A DNA stretch of 64,000 nucleotides from Acinetobacter sedimenti (lineage in GTDB: Bacteria > Pseudomonadota > Gammaproteobacteria > Pseudomonadales > Moraxellaceae), in the NCBI RefSeq assembly GCF_022601685.1, contig NZ_JAKUML010000008.1, positions 1 through 64,000 of the forward strand, in the 5' to 3' direction. The notes under the pieces are model-generated. The model made no database searches. It had not been told where the DNA came from and worked only from the letters and a program-made list of their open reading frames with translations. Shown one piece after another: positions 17,749 through 27,695 of the stretch. The position numbers and the translations under genes were made by a program. Numbering within the stretch: position 1 is the stretch's first letter; every line of letters starts with the position of its first letter.

Positions 17749-20700
17749 CTATGATATGATTTTTCTAAACACTCGGGAACTAAAATTTTTCAAATCTTCC
17801 AAATAAGTGAAAAATACTGGCACTACAATCAAAGTCAAAAGTGCAGAGGTAATTAAACCGCCAATCACAGCATGAGCCATCGGCGCACTTTGTTCGCCAC
17901 CTTCACCGAGCCCGAGTGCCAAAGGTACCATACCCATCACCATCGCACAGGTAGTCATTAGAATAGGGCGTAGACGAGTTTGACCTGCTTCTAAAATTGC
18001 CTCATGGCGTGACATACCATGATCCATGGCTTTCTTGATAAAGTCGATCAGCAAAATAGCGTTTTTCGTCACCAAGCCCATCAACATGATAATGCCGATG
18101 ATCGAGAAAATATTTAAGGTACTATTAAATAAGAACAATGCCAAGAACACACCAATCAAGGACAATGGCAATGCCATCATGATCGCAGCAGGGTGGATAA
18201 AGCTATTAAACTGCGAACCAAGCACGATATAAATGAATACGATGGACAATGTAATTGCAGTCATCGCATAACCTGCTGACTCTGCCATATCCGCATTCGC
18301 CCCTTGAGTAGAAAAACTATAGCCCGCAGGAAGATCGAAGGTTTTCTGCAAATTCTCAATATCTCGACCAATATCCCCCGCAGGACGACCTGCGGTATTT
18401 GCTTCAACCAAGATTTCACGAGTTAGATCACGGCGGTTGATCTGCGAAGCCCCAAGCGTTTCATCCATCGTGGCGACCGCTGAAAATGGAATCAATGAGC
18501 TTGCGCTATTATTTGACAATGTTGAATTTTGGGTCGAATTGGCGAGTGTATTTTGAGTTGCGCCATTTTGTGAAGAGCTTGCATTCCCACTAAAATAAAG
18601 CTGTTGTAAATCACTTGGACGTGAACGATCTTGTTCAGATAGGCGAATATTCACATCATAGTTTTCACCATCTTCATCCTCCCAAGTGGTGACATTATCA
18701 CCTGCGATGAGTGGACGAAGTGCCGTCGCAATTTGATTGACTGATAAACCCAAATCACTGGCGATTTGACGATTAATCTCAATCGACAGTGTAGGCTTCG
18801 GCTCACCCAGTGAACTTTCCAAATCGACCAGACCTTCAATTTTTGAAATTTCTGTCATAAAACGATCGGAGATTTTTTGTAGTTCTTTGAGATCAGGTCC
18901 TTTGATGGAGATCAGAATCGGCTTTTGACCACCCGATACGCTTTCATCGGCAGAAGACACAGAGGTGATTTTGATCCCTGCAACATGACTGATGCGATCA
19001 CGAAAATCATTGGTCAGTTCAATCAGTGATTTATCACGTTCTTGGCGTGGCGTGAGGCTGACTTTGATGCTGGCGTGATTTTTGCCTTGATCATTGACTG
19101 CATTGACCACGCCGTAAGTATTTCTCACTTCGGGAAATTCTCGTAGAATTTTTTCCACTTGTAAGAGCTTGACATTGGTATATTGCAGTGAAGAATCGAC
19201 AGGGGTTTCAAATTTGACCACCGCTTCGCCTTTGTCTGGAATTGGCACGAACTCTGTACCGATTAATCCTGCCAAAGCAAATGCACCAATTAAAGAACCG
19301 ACAGCGATCATCATGGTGACAAAACGGAAACGTAACGCCCATTTCAACACTTTGGCGTAAACATCATTTAAACGATCAAGCTGATTCGATGTCCATTGGA
19401 AAAAACGAGTAATAACGCTCGGTTTTTTATTTTCTAGTTGGTCTTTCTTTTCTTCCCAATGTGCTGAAAGCATTGGATCAAGGGTAAAGCTGACAAACAT
19501 CGAGATCAATACCGCAGCACTGACAGTCACGCCAAACTGATAGAAGAAACGTCCGATAATGCCACCCATAAACGCCACAGGTAAAAATACCGCTACAATC
19601 GTCAAAGTTGTAGCAAGTACCGCAAGTCCAATCTCTTGCGTACCTTCAATTGCCGCAGTGATATGATCTTTACCCATATCGGCATGGCGGACGATATTTT
19701 CTCGCACCACGATTGCATCATCAATCAATAGACCAATACTCAGCGAGAGGGCGAGTAGGGTCATCATATTGATACTAAAGCCCATCGCCCAAACCACGGT
19801 CAAGGTACCAAATAGCGCAATCGGTAAGGTTAAACCTGTGATAATGGTTGAGCGGAATGAGCCAAGAAAAAGTAGGACGATTAATACAGCAAGTACAGCA
19901 CCTTCGACAATCGTCCGTGCCACATCTTTGATTGAGTTGCGAATACCTTTTGAGGTGTCGGTCACCACAGTCAGACTCATACCACTTGGTAGTTGCGTTT
20001 TGATGTTATCGAGGCGTTTGTAGAGATTATCAATCGTCGAAATGACATTGGCATCTGAGTTGCGCAGAATATCAACCGATAGCGCAGTTTCACCATTGAG
20101 ATAGGCACTGCTTTCTTGCTCTGCTGTACGGTCTTCCACTTTGGCAACTTGCCCTAGACGAATCGGAACACCACCCAGATTACTGACGATGAGATTGTTA
20201 AAATCTTCAGGCTGACGGACTTTAGCTTGAATTTCAACAACCAGTTCTTTATTGCCTTGTTTCAGCGTTCCTGCGGGGATTTGTACATTTTCACTTTGTA
20301 GGCTTTGCATGACTTGGTTGATGCCAATGCCATAGCTTTGTAAGCGCAGTGGATCAACCTCGATACGAATCTGACGTTCAGTTTCACCTTGTAGATTGAC
20401 ACGTCCGACACCTGATACTGTACGCAGTTGCGGAATGAGCTGTTGATCGACGTAGCTACTCAACTCACGCATATTCATCTGTTTAGACTCAAACACCACC
20501 GACATCACCGCACCTGCTGATGGGTCGTAGCGATTGATAATCGGATCGTCGATCTCATCACGGAACTGACTCGATACAGGTGCAATCTTGTCACGAACTT
20601 CTTGTGCTGCCACAGAGGAATCAACATCGAGATTGAACTCTGCAACGACCGTCGAGATGCCTTCATTGGAGATGGAAATAACGCTTTTTAAACCCGAAAT

Positions 20701-20919
20701 GGTATTGATCTGATCTTCTAGTTTTTCGGTAATTTCACTTTCGACAATCTCAGGCGATGCACCTGCATACGTGGTGTGCACAACCACAAAAGGAAAGTCC
20801 ACATCGGGGAATTCTTCGACGTGCATACGCTGCCAAGAGGCAAGACCCAGTACCAAAAAGCACAACATCATCATGATGGTGAAAACAGGATATTTGATAC
20901 TGATTCGAGTAAACCACAT
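17749..20919 (-). CDS. RND-family (HAE1-type) efflux permease
   Basis: The 1056-residue chain has the standard RND plan: a membrane segment, a large periplasmic loop, six membrane segments, a second loop and the last segments. Signatures include the early [21 protein letters not shown] and the membrane-4 motif [17 protein letters not shown] with the proton-relay aspartate pair, plus [22 protein letters not shown]. It should export hydrophobic compounds using the proton gradient with the adaptor encoded just upstream. A Ser/Asn/Gln/Thr-rich stretch near residues 773-808 is unusual in the second periplasmic loop. No outer-membrane channel gene is adjacent, so a separate TolC/OprM-type protein is presumed. 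Substrates are unknown. Confidence 0.93.
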   Translation of the reverse strand: MWFTRISIKYPVFTIMMMLCFLVLGLASWQRMHVEEFPDVDFPFVVVHTTYAGASPEIVESEITEKLEDQINTISGLKSVISISNEGISTVVAEFNLDVDSSVAAQEVRDKIAPVSSQFRDEIDDPIINRYDPSAGAVMSVVFESKQMNMRELSSYVDQQLIPQLRTVSGVGRVNLQGETERQIRIEVDPLRLQSYGIGINQVMQSLQSENVQIPAGTLKQGNKELVVEIQAKVRQPEDFNNLIVSNLGGVPIRLGQVAKVEDRTAEQESSAYLNGETALSVDILRNSDANVISTIDNLYKRLDNIKTQLPSGMSLTVVTDTSKGIRNSIKDVARTIVEGAVLAVLIVLLFLGSFRSTIITGLTLPIALFGTLTVVWAMGFSINMMTLLALSLSIGLLIDDAIVVRENIVRHADMGKDHITAAIEGTQEIGLAVLATTLTIVAVFLPVAFMGGIIGRFFYQFGVTVSAAVLISMFVSFTLDPMLSAHWEEKKDQLENKKPSVITRFFQWTSNQLDRLNDVYAKVLKWALRFRFVTMMIAVGSLIGAFALAGLIGTEFVPIPDKGEAVVKFETPVDSSLQYTNVKLLQVEKILREFPEVRNTYGVVNAVNDQGKNHASIKVSLTPRQERDKSLIELTNDFRDRISHVAGIKITSVSSADESVSGGQKPILISIKGPDLKELQKISDRFMTEISKIEGLVDLESSLGEPKPTLSIEINRQIASDLGLSVNQIATALRPLIAGDNVTTWEDEDGENYDVNIRLSEQDRSRPSDLQQLYFSGNASSSQNGATQNTLANSTQNSTLSNNSASSLIPFSAVATMDETLGASQINRRDLTREILVEANTAGRPAGDIGRDIENLQKTFDLPAGYSFSTQGANADMAESAGYAMTAITLSIVFIYIVLGSQFNSFIHPAAIMMALPLSLIGVFLALFLFNSTLNIFSIIGIIMLMGLVTKNAILLIDFIKKAMDHGMSRHEAILEAGQTRLRPILMTTCAMVMGMVPLALGLGEGGEQSAPMAHAVIGGLITSALLTLIVVPVFFTYLEDLKNFSSRVFRKIIS

Positions 20920-21007
20920 GTCGAGAGATTCCTTTCCTTAATGATTTTGTCGCTTAAATTGCCTTGTCGCTAAAATCGTTTTATCGCAAACCGCTTTTAA
21001 CTTTGTT

Positions 21008-22171
21008 TTAGTTCGCTTGAGCTACGTTGTTTTGAATTTCGTCATTTTGAATGATGACGGCTTTATTTTGATCATCATGTTTAAAGTCAATCAAACTTAC
21101 CATGTCATTATTTTGCAGACCACTGACGATAGCGAGTTGATCGGCACTTTGCTTTTGCATGACATCGACTTTAACTTTGAGTAGTTTATTATCACGAATT
21201 ACCCAAACAAAAGGTGCGGTGTCGATATGTCGAATCGCATTTAGTGGAATGATTTGACCAGAAGCTTGTTGATTGCTACTGCGAATAATCGAACCTTCAA
21301 CAAAAGCCCCAATGTGTAATGGTGCTTGCGCCGTTGGGCGTGCAAAGAATGTGATATTTCGGCTTGCTTGATCGGCGACTGGGGACACACGAGTCACTTT
21401 AGCTGGGTAGAGTGTGGTATCGCCTTGTAGGCGAAATTCAATATTTTGCCCGACAAAGAGTTTATAGGCTTCAGACACAGCTAGACTGGCTTTGAGTTCT
21501 AAGCTTGATGGATCAACGATTTCAAATAAGGTTTGTCCAACGGAAATGGTTTGCCCTTGTTCCACTTGACGGTTGGTAATCACACCATTGATCGGACTAC
21601 GAATCACCGTATCTTGCGCTGCTTTTTTTGCAATATTGACATTGGCTTGCTCAGCCTTGATTTGTTCAGCTTGCGCAAGATATTCGACTTGGCTTTGCTC
21701 ATATTCCAACTTGGAAATAAAACCTTGTTGCCACAGTCTGCGTTTGCGCTCTACCAATGATCTATTGAGCTCAGCTTGAGCTTTGGTCGCTGCGAGATTG
21801 GCATTTGCTTGTGCCAAGCGAGCGTTATTGTCTTGATTATTTAGCCGAACTAGAACCTGTCCTTTGGATATGAATTGTCCAATTTCTGCGGTAACCTGCA
21901 TTGCAGTCGCACTGACTTGAGATTGCACACTGGTTTGTGAAACGGCTTGAATCGTCCCTGTAAATGGTGATTTGTCCACAAGTGATCCAGTTTGTATCTG
22001 TACAACGTCTTCTGCAATCAACTCAATCGCTTGCTGATTGTTTTGCTGAACATTTTGTGGATTGGCGTTCTGATCTGCAGTTTCGATTGCTTCTTTTTGG
22101 CAGGCTGTTAAACCGAGCAACGTGCAAAGAATGAGGGAAAAGCGAAGATGTTTTTGTTTTTGAATGTCCAT
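21008..22171 (-). CDS. RND efflux periplasmic adaptor (membrane fusion protein)
   Basis: The lipobox LLGLTAC at about residues 17-23 marks a lipoprotein anchored in the inner membrane. It is followed by a biotinyl-lipoyl-like half (VQSQVSATAMQVTAEIGQFI), a helical hairpin rich in Ala/Gln and the second lipoyl half (TVIRSPINGVITNRQVEQGQ), the layout of AcrA/MexA adaptors. It bridges the RND pump to an outer-membrane channel. ATG 22171 is preferred; a TTG at 22186 would add five residues. A 7-bp hairpin lies just upstream. The permease gene starts 88 bases after its stop, so the two form an operon. Confidence 0.93.
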   Translation of the reverse strand: MDIQKQKHLRFSLILCTLLGLTACQKEAIETADQNANPQNVQQNNQQAIELIAEDVVQIQTGSLVDKSPFTGTIQAVSQTSVQSQVSATAMQVTAEIGQFISKGQVLVRLNNQDNNARLAQANANLAATKAQAELNRSLVERKRRLWQQGFISKLEYEQSQVEYLAQAEQIKAEQANVNIAKKAAQDTVIRSPINGVITNRQVEQGQTISVGQTLFEIVDPSSLELKASLAVSEAYKLFVGQNIEFRLQGDTTLYPAKVTRVSPVADQASRNITFFARPTAQAPLHIGAFVEGSIIRSSNQQASGQIIPLNAIRHIDTAPFVWVIRDNKLLKVKVDVMQKQSADQLAIVSGLQNNDMVSLIDFKHDDQNKAVIIQNDEIQNNVAQAN

Positions 22172-22181
22172 ATTTACATGA

Positions 22182-22203
22182 GGCAAGCTGTGTAGTGCTT
22201 GCC
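22182..22203 (-). other. Hairpin at the translation start of the adaptor gene
   Basis: GGCAAGC (22182-22188) and GCTTGCC (22197-22203) form a perfect 7-bp stem with an 8-base loop. It ends ten bases before the adaptor ATG (22171), where a ribosome site would be expected, and no strong Shine-Dalgarno is seen elsewhere. Confidence 0.45.
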
Positions 22204-22216
22204 AATATAAAAAGGA

Positions 22217-22858
22217 TTACATCACTTGTAAACGATAAATAACGTAATCGTAATACTCTTGTTGATCAGAGATGGTTTTTTTAAGATTTTCAATTGAATC
22301 TCGAGTGTTTTGGATATGAATTAGATTATTGCGAATATTGGTTTCTAGACTTGTGGGAATGTCTTTCTTTTTAAGAATATGTTCAGCCTTGACGGTTAAA
22401 TATTTACTCCGATCGGTCTGTAATTGTTTCATCAGAATATACTGTTGACGCAACTGTTTATTCAATACTTTAAGCGCATCATTTCGTTTCCGACTAGCAT
22501 ATTCAACATCTCGGAAAGAGCGCTTGATTTGTAAGTCTTTACGATGACGTTCAAATTGAATTGCACGTTGCTTTTCTTCACGTAAATCTTTTTCAACATT
22601 ATAGGCAGGCACTTTTTTGATCAAATACATATTTTGATCAAGCACTTCATAACCTCGGCGGATATGCGTTGGCGTAACAGTGCGGCTGACCGTGGCGACA
22701 CCATTACTATAATATCGATAGTAGGCAGCTTTCGGCTGTGTGTTGTTGGCAAAGACAAAATGGCTCGAAAACGCAAAAATTATAGGCAAAACACTGCCAA
22801 AAATGCGTTTAAAATAAGTTTTGTGCTGTATTTTGTGAATATTCATCAGCAACTTCAT
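22217..22858 (-). CDS. Hypothetical exported coiled-coil protein
   Basis: I do not recognise a named family with confidence. A signal peptide ends near residue 38 (FAFSSHFVFA|NN). After it, AAYYRYYSNGVATVSRTVTP resembles the short beta module of DUF4124-like proteins, which could bind a ligand at the start of the mature chain. Residues 85-205 are highly charged helix, with long runs of Lys, Arg, Gln and Glu typical of coiled coil. An internal ATG at residue 5 is an alternative start. It precedes the adaptor gene by about 45 bases on the same strand and could be cotranscribed with the pump genes, but no function in efflux is shown. Confidence 0.6.
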   Translation of the reverse strand: MKLLMNIHKIQHKTYFKRIFGSVLPIIFAFSSHFVFANNTQPKAAYYRYYSNGVATVSRTVTPTHIRRGYEVLDQNMYLIKKVPAYNVEKDLREEKQRAIQFERHRKDLQIKRSFRDVEYASRKRNDALKVLNKQLRQQYILMKQLQTDRSKYLTVKAEHILKKKDIPTSLETNIRNNLIHIQNTRDSIENLKKTISDQQEYYDYVIYRLQVM

Positions 22859-22935
22859 TCTAAGTGTATAGACCCCTAATAATACTTTGATTGTGGATTG
22901 AACTAGGATATTAAGTCAAGAAAAACATGAAAATA

Positions 22936-22967
22936 AAGCAAAAAATCCCAGCATTTAACTGGGATTT
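22936..22967 (-). terminator. Terminator downstream of the DUF2147 gene cluster
   Basis: AAATCCCAG (22943-22951), loop CATTTAA, CTGGGATTT (22959-22967). On the minus strand it is followed by an interrupted T run and lies 29 bases after the last DUF2147 stop. Confidence 0.8.
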
Positions 22968-22995
22968 CGAAGCTTAAAAAGCGAAAGGTAGTGAG

Positions 22996-23448
22996 TTATT
23001 TATCACGAATCCAAGTTTGGCTACGACCAAAGGCTTCAATACCTACAAAACCACGCATGCGAATTCTATTGCCATTATTGCTGACTTTAATTTTACCTTT
23101 GTATCTTTTTCCAGACAGAGGGTCTAAAGCACTACCTCCAGTATATTCAGACTTATCTTTGCTTTGTTTCATTCCCTCTAATATAGTCAGTCCAACTATA
23201 GGTGCATTAGTGTAGGGTGCAGGGCAATTTTGGCAATGCGTTTTCGGTGTATAGCCTGGTCGAGGTAAAATTTTAATAATTTTTCCTGAGTAGACTCCAC
23301 TGTCGTCTTTTGTGATTTCGACTAAAGCTTTGCTAAAACCAGTTTTATCGTCGATGGTTCGCCACACACCTGTTATATCGTCATTTGCAAAAGCTTGAGT
23401 TGTGGACAATAACAGACATATGGAAAGTATATTCTTTAATTTATGCAT
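22996..23448 (-). CDS. DUF2147 family exported protein, copy 3
   Basis: The 150-residue precursor has a signal peptide (cleavage after QAFA) and one DUF2147 domain (PF09917), a small beta-barrel domain of unknown function common in Proteobacteria. Diagnostic pieces are ITGVWRTIDDKTGFSKALVE, PRPGYTPKTHCQNCPAPY with two cysteines in CxxC spacing, and LDPLSGKRYKGKIKVS. It is the last of three tandem paralogues and the one nearest the terminator. The pair of cysteines is conserved in all three copies, so a structural disulfide or a metal site is possible. Confidence 0.85.
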   Translation of the reverse strand: MHKLKNILSICLLLSTTQAFANDDITGVWRTIDDKTGFSKALVEITKDDSGVYSGKIIKILPRPGYTPKTHCQNCPAPYTNAPIVGLTILEGMKQSKDKSEYTGGSALDPLSGKRYKGKIKVSNNGNRIRMRGFVGIEAFGRSQTWIRDK

Positions 23449-23556
23449 AAAAATCCCTCTTTCACCACGTTATTTGAATATTTAGCAAAAACTTAGGTAA
23501 AGCAATTTGCTGAAAATACAGTAAAGTAATCCAGCCAATTGCTCATTTTAAACTAA

Positions 23557-24012
23557 TTACTGATCACGAATCCATGTTTGGCTACGACCAAAGACTTCTA
23601 CGCCGACATAGCCACGCATACGCAGGCGATTGCCGTTGCTACTGACTTTGATTTTGCTTTTGTAGACTTTGCCCGATAAAGGGTCAAGGATTGTGCCGCC
23701 TTCATACTCAGTGGCATTTTTTGCTTGTTTCATACCATCCAGCACTGTTAACCCAAGAATAGGCGCATTTTTATAAGGTGCAGGGCAGTCTTGACAATGC
23801 GTCTTCGGTGTATAGCCTGGGCGTGGCAAGATTTTGATAATTTTACCTGTATATACACCTTTGCCATCTTTTTTGATTTCAATCAGGGCTTTACTAAAGC
23901 CTGTTTTGTCATCAATAGAGCGCCATACGCCAGAGATATCATCCGCAGCAAATAGTGAAGATGTGCTGAATAGTAACCCTGTTAGAAGTGCGACTTTCAT
24001 TGTTTTCATCAT
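23557..24012 (-). CDS. DUF2147 family exported protein, copy 2
   Basis: The second of three tandem DUF2147 paralogues, very similar to copy 3 in the core (ISGVWRSIDDKTGFSKALIE; PRPGYTPKTHCQDCPAPYKN). A signal peptide precedes ADDIS. ATG 24012 is chosen because AAGG lies six bases before it; the ATG at 24018 would be too close to that site. It is separated from its neighbours by roughly 100 bases on each side, without clear terminators, so the three genes may form one transcript. Function is unknown. Confidence 0.85.
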   Translation of the reverse strand: MMKTMKVALLTGLLFSTSSLFAADDISGVWRSIDDKTGFSKALIEIKKDGKGVYTGKIIKILPRPGYTPKTHCQDCPAPYKNAPILGLTVLDGMKQAKNATEYEGGTILDPLSGKVYKSKIKVSSNGNRLRMRGYVGVEVFGRSQTWIRDQ

Positions 24013-24106
24013 AAACATCCTTATATACTGTGGTATTCACTACCAAAACTGGGTGACCTTGTAATACTTCCTGAATCGATCAAGATCACCATTAGCTTAT
24101 ATTGAT

Positions 24107-24565
24107 TTAGTCTTGACGTATCCAAGTTTGGCTACGACCAACTACCTCAACACCAACGTAACCTCTCATGTTCAATCGAGAGCCACTACTATTTAACTTC
24201 ATTTTGGTTTTGTAAGATTTACCGGTCAGCGGATCTAAGATACGGCCACCAGTAAACTCACGTTCATTTTTACTAGATTGCTTCATACCTGAAAGTACAG
24301 TCATTCCAAGAATTGGTTGATTCTTTAAAGCACCTGAACACTTTTCACAAGTTGCCTTAGGGGTGTAACCAGGGCGTGGAATGACCTCAACGATTTTACC
24401 TGAGTAAGTCCCGTCACCAGATTTGGTGATTTCAACAATACCTTTACTAAAACCAGTTTTATCATCAATCGTACGCCAAGTCCCTTCGATATCTGTTGTT
24501 GCGAACACAGATGCAGATGCCATCAGTATTGAGCTAGATAATAAAAACAGCTTGATGCCTTTCAT
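24107..24565 (-). CDS. DUF2147 family exported protein, copy 1
   Basis: The first and most divergent of the three tandem DUF2147 genes. A signal peptide ends in SASVFA; the mature part reads TDIEGTWRTIDDKTGFSKGI, then PRPGYTPKATCEKCSGALKN and a late RSQTWIRQD. The CxxC pair and the terminal RSQTWIR motif are shared with the other two copies. The promoter for the cluster should lie in the AT-rich region 24566-24892. Copies 2 and 3 look closer to each other, suggesting two duplication steps. Confidence 0.85.
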   Translation of the reverse strand: MKGIKLFLLSSSILMASASVFATTDIEGTWRTIDDKTGFSKGIVEITKSGDGTYSGKIVEVIPRPGYTPKATCEKCSGALKNQPILGMTVLSGMKQSSKNEREFTGGRILDPLTGKSYKTKMKLNSSGSRLNMRGYVGVEVVGRSQTWIRQD

Positions 24566-24892
24566 TCGGTAAATCCTATACAGTTGTTAACCTTATAATC
24601 TCATCTTAACGCTTTAAAATAGGTGAGTAAATATGATGAAAATGTCTAATAAGTATCCTTTTGAGAACTTTTAATTGACAAAAAATGTCACTTAGCACTT
24701 TTCTTGTTTTGAAAAATATTTTAATTAATTGAATTATAAGTAAAAAATAATTTTATTTTTGTCAGTAATATTTCTAATTTTCTAAATGCACAGTTGTTCA
24801 TATTTGCTTCATGTTTAATTTTTTTTGTAATGTAGTCAATGTTAGATATACAAATCTGTGATTTGTACTGTTTTATCTACTATCAGTGTGAT
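24566..24892. promoter_or_regulatory. AT-rich gap between lrgB and the DUF2147 cluster
   Basis: These 327 bases contain no supportable gene or strong hairpin. They are very AT-rich, with long A and T runs, and should hold the promoter for the DUF2147 genes and the end of the lrgA-lrgB transcript. No specific operator is recognised. Confidence 0.35.
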
Positions 24893-25561
24893 TTATTGCA
24901 ATGTGTGAAATAAAATTGGTAACCATATCGAAGTAAGTACGGCATTGATTGCCATGCCAAAAGCAGCATAACGCCCTGCAACTGTACCACGCTGCCATGC
25001 TTGCACTGTACCGATCGCATGTGCGGCTAATCCCAAAGCCAAGCCTGAAGCACGCTCATCATTGATATGTCGTAAAATCCACGGTGAAAACGCTGCGCCG
25101 ATCACCCCTGATAAGATCACAATAAGGCTGACCATAGCGAGAGGGGCATGAAGTAAGGTGGCAATATTTAATGCCACAGGTGTGGTTACGGCACGTGTGG
25201 CAAATGCCAAAATGGTAGGCTCAGCAAGGTGTAATAAATAAGCAAGTCCCATTGGTAGTGCAACAGCACTGATACTGGCAAAGGCGAGAATACCAATCAT
25301 CGGTTTGAGTGGTAAATCGTCAAAACGCATTGCAGCAAGTGGTATCGCAAGTGCTACAGTGACATATCCGAGCAGATGATCAAAATACGGCTGTACGTTC
25401 GCCATGTAGTCTTCGTAATGCCAATTCACTAGCCACAACAAGATAATCACCCAAATCATTGCAGTTACGATCACAGGGATTTGCGGAAGATACCGAAACC
25501 CGATCTTGCCAAGAATAAAGGCAATCAAAGTTAAGACAAAACCTGCAAGTACCGTGAGCAT
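24893..25561 (-). CDS. LrgB/CidB-type membrane protein
   Basis: The 222-residue protein has about six or seven membrane segments and the LrgB signature region LLHLAEPTILAFATRAVTTPVALNI, seen as AEPTILAFATRAVTTPVALN, then GLALGLAAHAIGTVQAWQRG. LrgB/CidB proteins work with small LrgA/CidA holin-like partners and are linked to murein hydrolase control or to transport of pyruvate-type metabolites; which role applies here is not known. AAGGA before the ATG supports the start. It follows the LrgA gene after 76 bases containing a short tandem repeat. Confidence 0.88.
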   Translation of the reverse strand: MLTVLAGFVLTLIAFILGKIGFRYLPQIPVIVTAMIWVIILLWLVNWHYEDYMANVQPYFDHLLGYVTVALAIPLAAMRFDDLPLKPMIGILAFASISAVALPMGLAYLLHLAEPTILAFATRAVTTPVALNIATLLHAPLAMVSLIVILSGVIGAAFSPWILRHINDERASGLALGLAAHAIGTVQAWQRGTVAGRYAAFGMAINAVLTSIWLPILFHTLQ

Positions 25562-25588
25562 GGAAGATCCTTAATGATTGTAAATTAA

Positions 25589-25647
25589 GTTAAAGCTGAG
25601 TTGAGCTAAAGCTAGGTTGATTTTAAGTTGGGTTGAGTTAAAGCCAG
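25589..25647. repeat. 16-bp imperfect tandem repeat, 3.7 units
   Basis: Units at 25589-25604, 25605-25620 and 25621-25636 are each 16 bases and end in GGTTGA or AGTTGA; a fourth partial unit starts at 25637 and runs into the end of the LrgA gene, supplying its stop codon. The first unit is GTTAAAGCTGAGTTGA. It is a decayed minisatellite in the LrgA-LrgB gap. Confidence 0.75.
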
Positions 25648-26003
25648 CGTTTAGAGATTTTGGCATAGAGCCATAGCGGTATCAGCGTACTGACCACCAT
25701 CACCAATAAGAATGCAGGAATCTCAGCGCCCATCGCCACAAGCATGATCACAGCACCCGCTGAGATCGGTAAAAATGCAAACGCACTTTCTTTCATAATC
25801 AGAGCATTAGCATCAATCATTCGGTGTGGAATCGGTTTAAAACGACGCCAAATGACAAGTATGAACAATAACAAAGCCAAGCCAATCAAATTACCAAGCT
25901 CAGGATGTCCAAATAAAGTCATCAAAGCAACCGCACCTTCACGTGCGATCACGATGAGTAGGACGGTAAAAAATAAGGCGATCCAGTCGATTTTACTTTT
26001 CAT
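25638..26003 (-). CDS. LrgA/CidA-type holin-like membrane protein
   Basis: A 121-residue protein with four membrane segments and the family features REGAVALMTLFGHPELGNLI, then ALIMKESAFAFLPISAGAVI. LrgA/CidA proteins assemble in the inner membrane like holins and are paired with LrgB/CidB. AGG seven bases before the ATG supports the start. The stop codon lies inside the 16-bp tandem repeat. It forms a two-gene operon with the LrgB-type gene. No LytS/LytR or CidR-type regulator is seen next to it. Confidence 0.87.
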   Translation of the reverse strand: MKSKIDWIALFFTVLLIVIAREGAVALMTLFGHPELGNLIGLALLLFILVIWRRFKPIPHRMIDANALIMKESAFAFLPISAGAVIMLVAMGAEIPAFLLVMVVSTLIPLWLYAKISKRWL

Positions 26004-26130
26004 GGCAGACCTAAATATCTCAATATATTGCCTTGTCAGGTGAGTGAATGTGCCGAATTTAATCAGACCTTAAAATATAAACAATGACCTGAATATCTAA
26101 AATTGAGCTTTTTATGGATAAAGTACAGGT

Positions 26131-27459
26131 TTAATTCCGTTCAAAGGCTTCAAGCGGACGTTTAAACTGCACTGCTTGTTCGCCTAAGATTTGATCCATA
26201 TCATGATGGTTTTGACCGATGAGTTGAATTAGACGTTCGCCTGACATGTGTACGGTCAGATGTAAAATGCCTTGATCGTCATAACTCTCAGATAGAATCA
26301 CTTCTAAATGATGCAATTGGCTACGAAGTTTGCCATGTTTTGCATCAAGACGAAGTTCAAATGTTTTCAGTTGACCAAGCAATGATTCCTGAACAGCTTG
26401 CATCAATAAATCCACACCTTCACCAGTATGTGCTGACACATAAACACGCTCAGGCTGATGAGGCTTGTTATAGATGATCTTCGCTTCATCTTTAGATTGG
26501 TCAATCTTGTTATACACCCGAAGTATCGTGACATCAGTGCCGATTTCACTCAGCACATTTTCTACGGCGTCGATTTGTTCCATCATATCAGGACTGTTAG
26601 CATCGATCACATGTAGAAGTAAACTGGCTTCTAAAGTTTCTTCTAGTGTTGCTCGGAACGAGTCCACCAGTGAATGAGGGAGGTCTTTAACAAAACCGAC
26701 TGTATCAGCAAGTACCACCGTGCCTAAGCCTTCCCACTGTACACGGCGTAAAGTCGGGTCAAGTGTGGCAAACAGTTGATCGGCAGCGTACACATCACTT
26801 TCAGCCAAACGATTAAATAAGGTAGATTTGCCTGCATTGGTATAACCAACTAAAGATACCGTTGGAATTTCGGCTTTTTGTCTTGCGGCACGGCCTTGTA
26901 GACGAGTTTGGCGAACTTTTTCCAGTTTGTCTTTGAGTTGTGTCATGCGAATACGCAATAATCGGCGGTCAGTTTCGAGCTGTGATTCACCCGGGCCACG
27001 TAGACCAATACCGCCTTTTTGACGTTCCAAATGCGTCCAACCTCGAACCAGTCGAGTAGACAAATGTTCAAGCTGAGCCAATTCGACTTGCAGTTTCCCT
27101 TCATGCGTTCGAGCACGTAGGGCGAAAATATCCAAAATCAAACCTGTACGGTCGATGACTCGACATTTAAAGATTCTTTCTAAGTTACGCTCTTGTGCAG
27201 GGGAAAGTGGATGATCAAAAATAGCGAGATCAATTTCTTCTTGTTGAATAAACTCGGCAATTTCTTCGGCTTTCCCCGAACCTATAAATAGCTTAGGATC
27301 AGGTCGATTGCGTGAAGTGGTCATGTGCTCAATAATTTCTGCACCTGCCGACTCGGCAAGCAGGCGAAATTCCTCAGCATCTAAGTCCTCTAAAATCTGT
27401 ACTCGGGTGCTGATTAAAATTGCTCGTTCACCACCTTGATGCCGTTCAAAATATTCCAC
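26131..27459 (-). CDS. hflX: GTPase HflX
   Basis: The N-terminal HflX domain (VSTRVQ-like ILISTRVQILEDLDAEEF; then ELAQLEHLSTRLVRGWTHLE and QKGGIGLRGPGESQLETDRR) precedes the G domain with P-loop GYTNAGKST, switch DTVGFVKDLPH and the NKID motif. HflX binds ribosomes and splits or rescues stalled ones under heat stress. GTG 27459 is preferred, since it gives VEYFERHQGGERA directly; a TTG at 27486 would add nine residues and has no ribosome site. No hfq precedes it, unlike in E. coli. Confidence 0.93.
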   Translation of the reverse strand: MEYFERHQGGERAILISTRVQILEDLDAEEFRLLAESAGAEIIEHMTTSRNRPDPKLFIGSGKAEEIAEFIQQEEIDLAIFDHPLSPAQERNLERIFKCRVIDRTGLILDIFALRARTHEGKLQVELAQLEHLSTRLVRGWTHLERQKGGIGLRGPGESQLETDRRLLRIRMTQLKDKLEKVRQTRLQGRAARQKAEIPTVSLVGYTNAGKSTLFNRLAESDVYAADQLFATLDPTLRRVQWEGLGTVVLADTVGFVKDLPHSLVDSFRATLEETLEASLLLHVIDANSPDMMEQIDAVENVLSEIGTDVTILRVYNKIDQSKDEAKIIYNKPHQPERVYVSAHTGEGVDLLMQAVQESLLGQLKTFELRLDAKHGKLRSQLHHLEVILSESYDDQGILHLTVHMSGERLIQLIGQNHHDMDQILGEQAVQFKRPLEAFERN

Positions 27460-27695
27460 GCAGTTGTTATCTCTATATAAGGTCAAAGAAGTCTATTGTA
27501 AGAAAAAAACAGAGGTTTGACTATTTGACTTATGGTGAAGTGGCTTGAATACTTGCATTTTAAGAAATGAAAATTTATCAGTGAAAAATTAAAAGATGGA
27601 ATAATGTAAAGTATTTGGCACATTTTACCACTTTGATGCTTAGCAAAAATAGATTATGGTTACAGTGAAAAATAGTTTTTAGGAACACGGCATCA

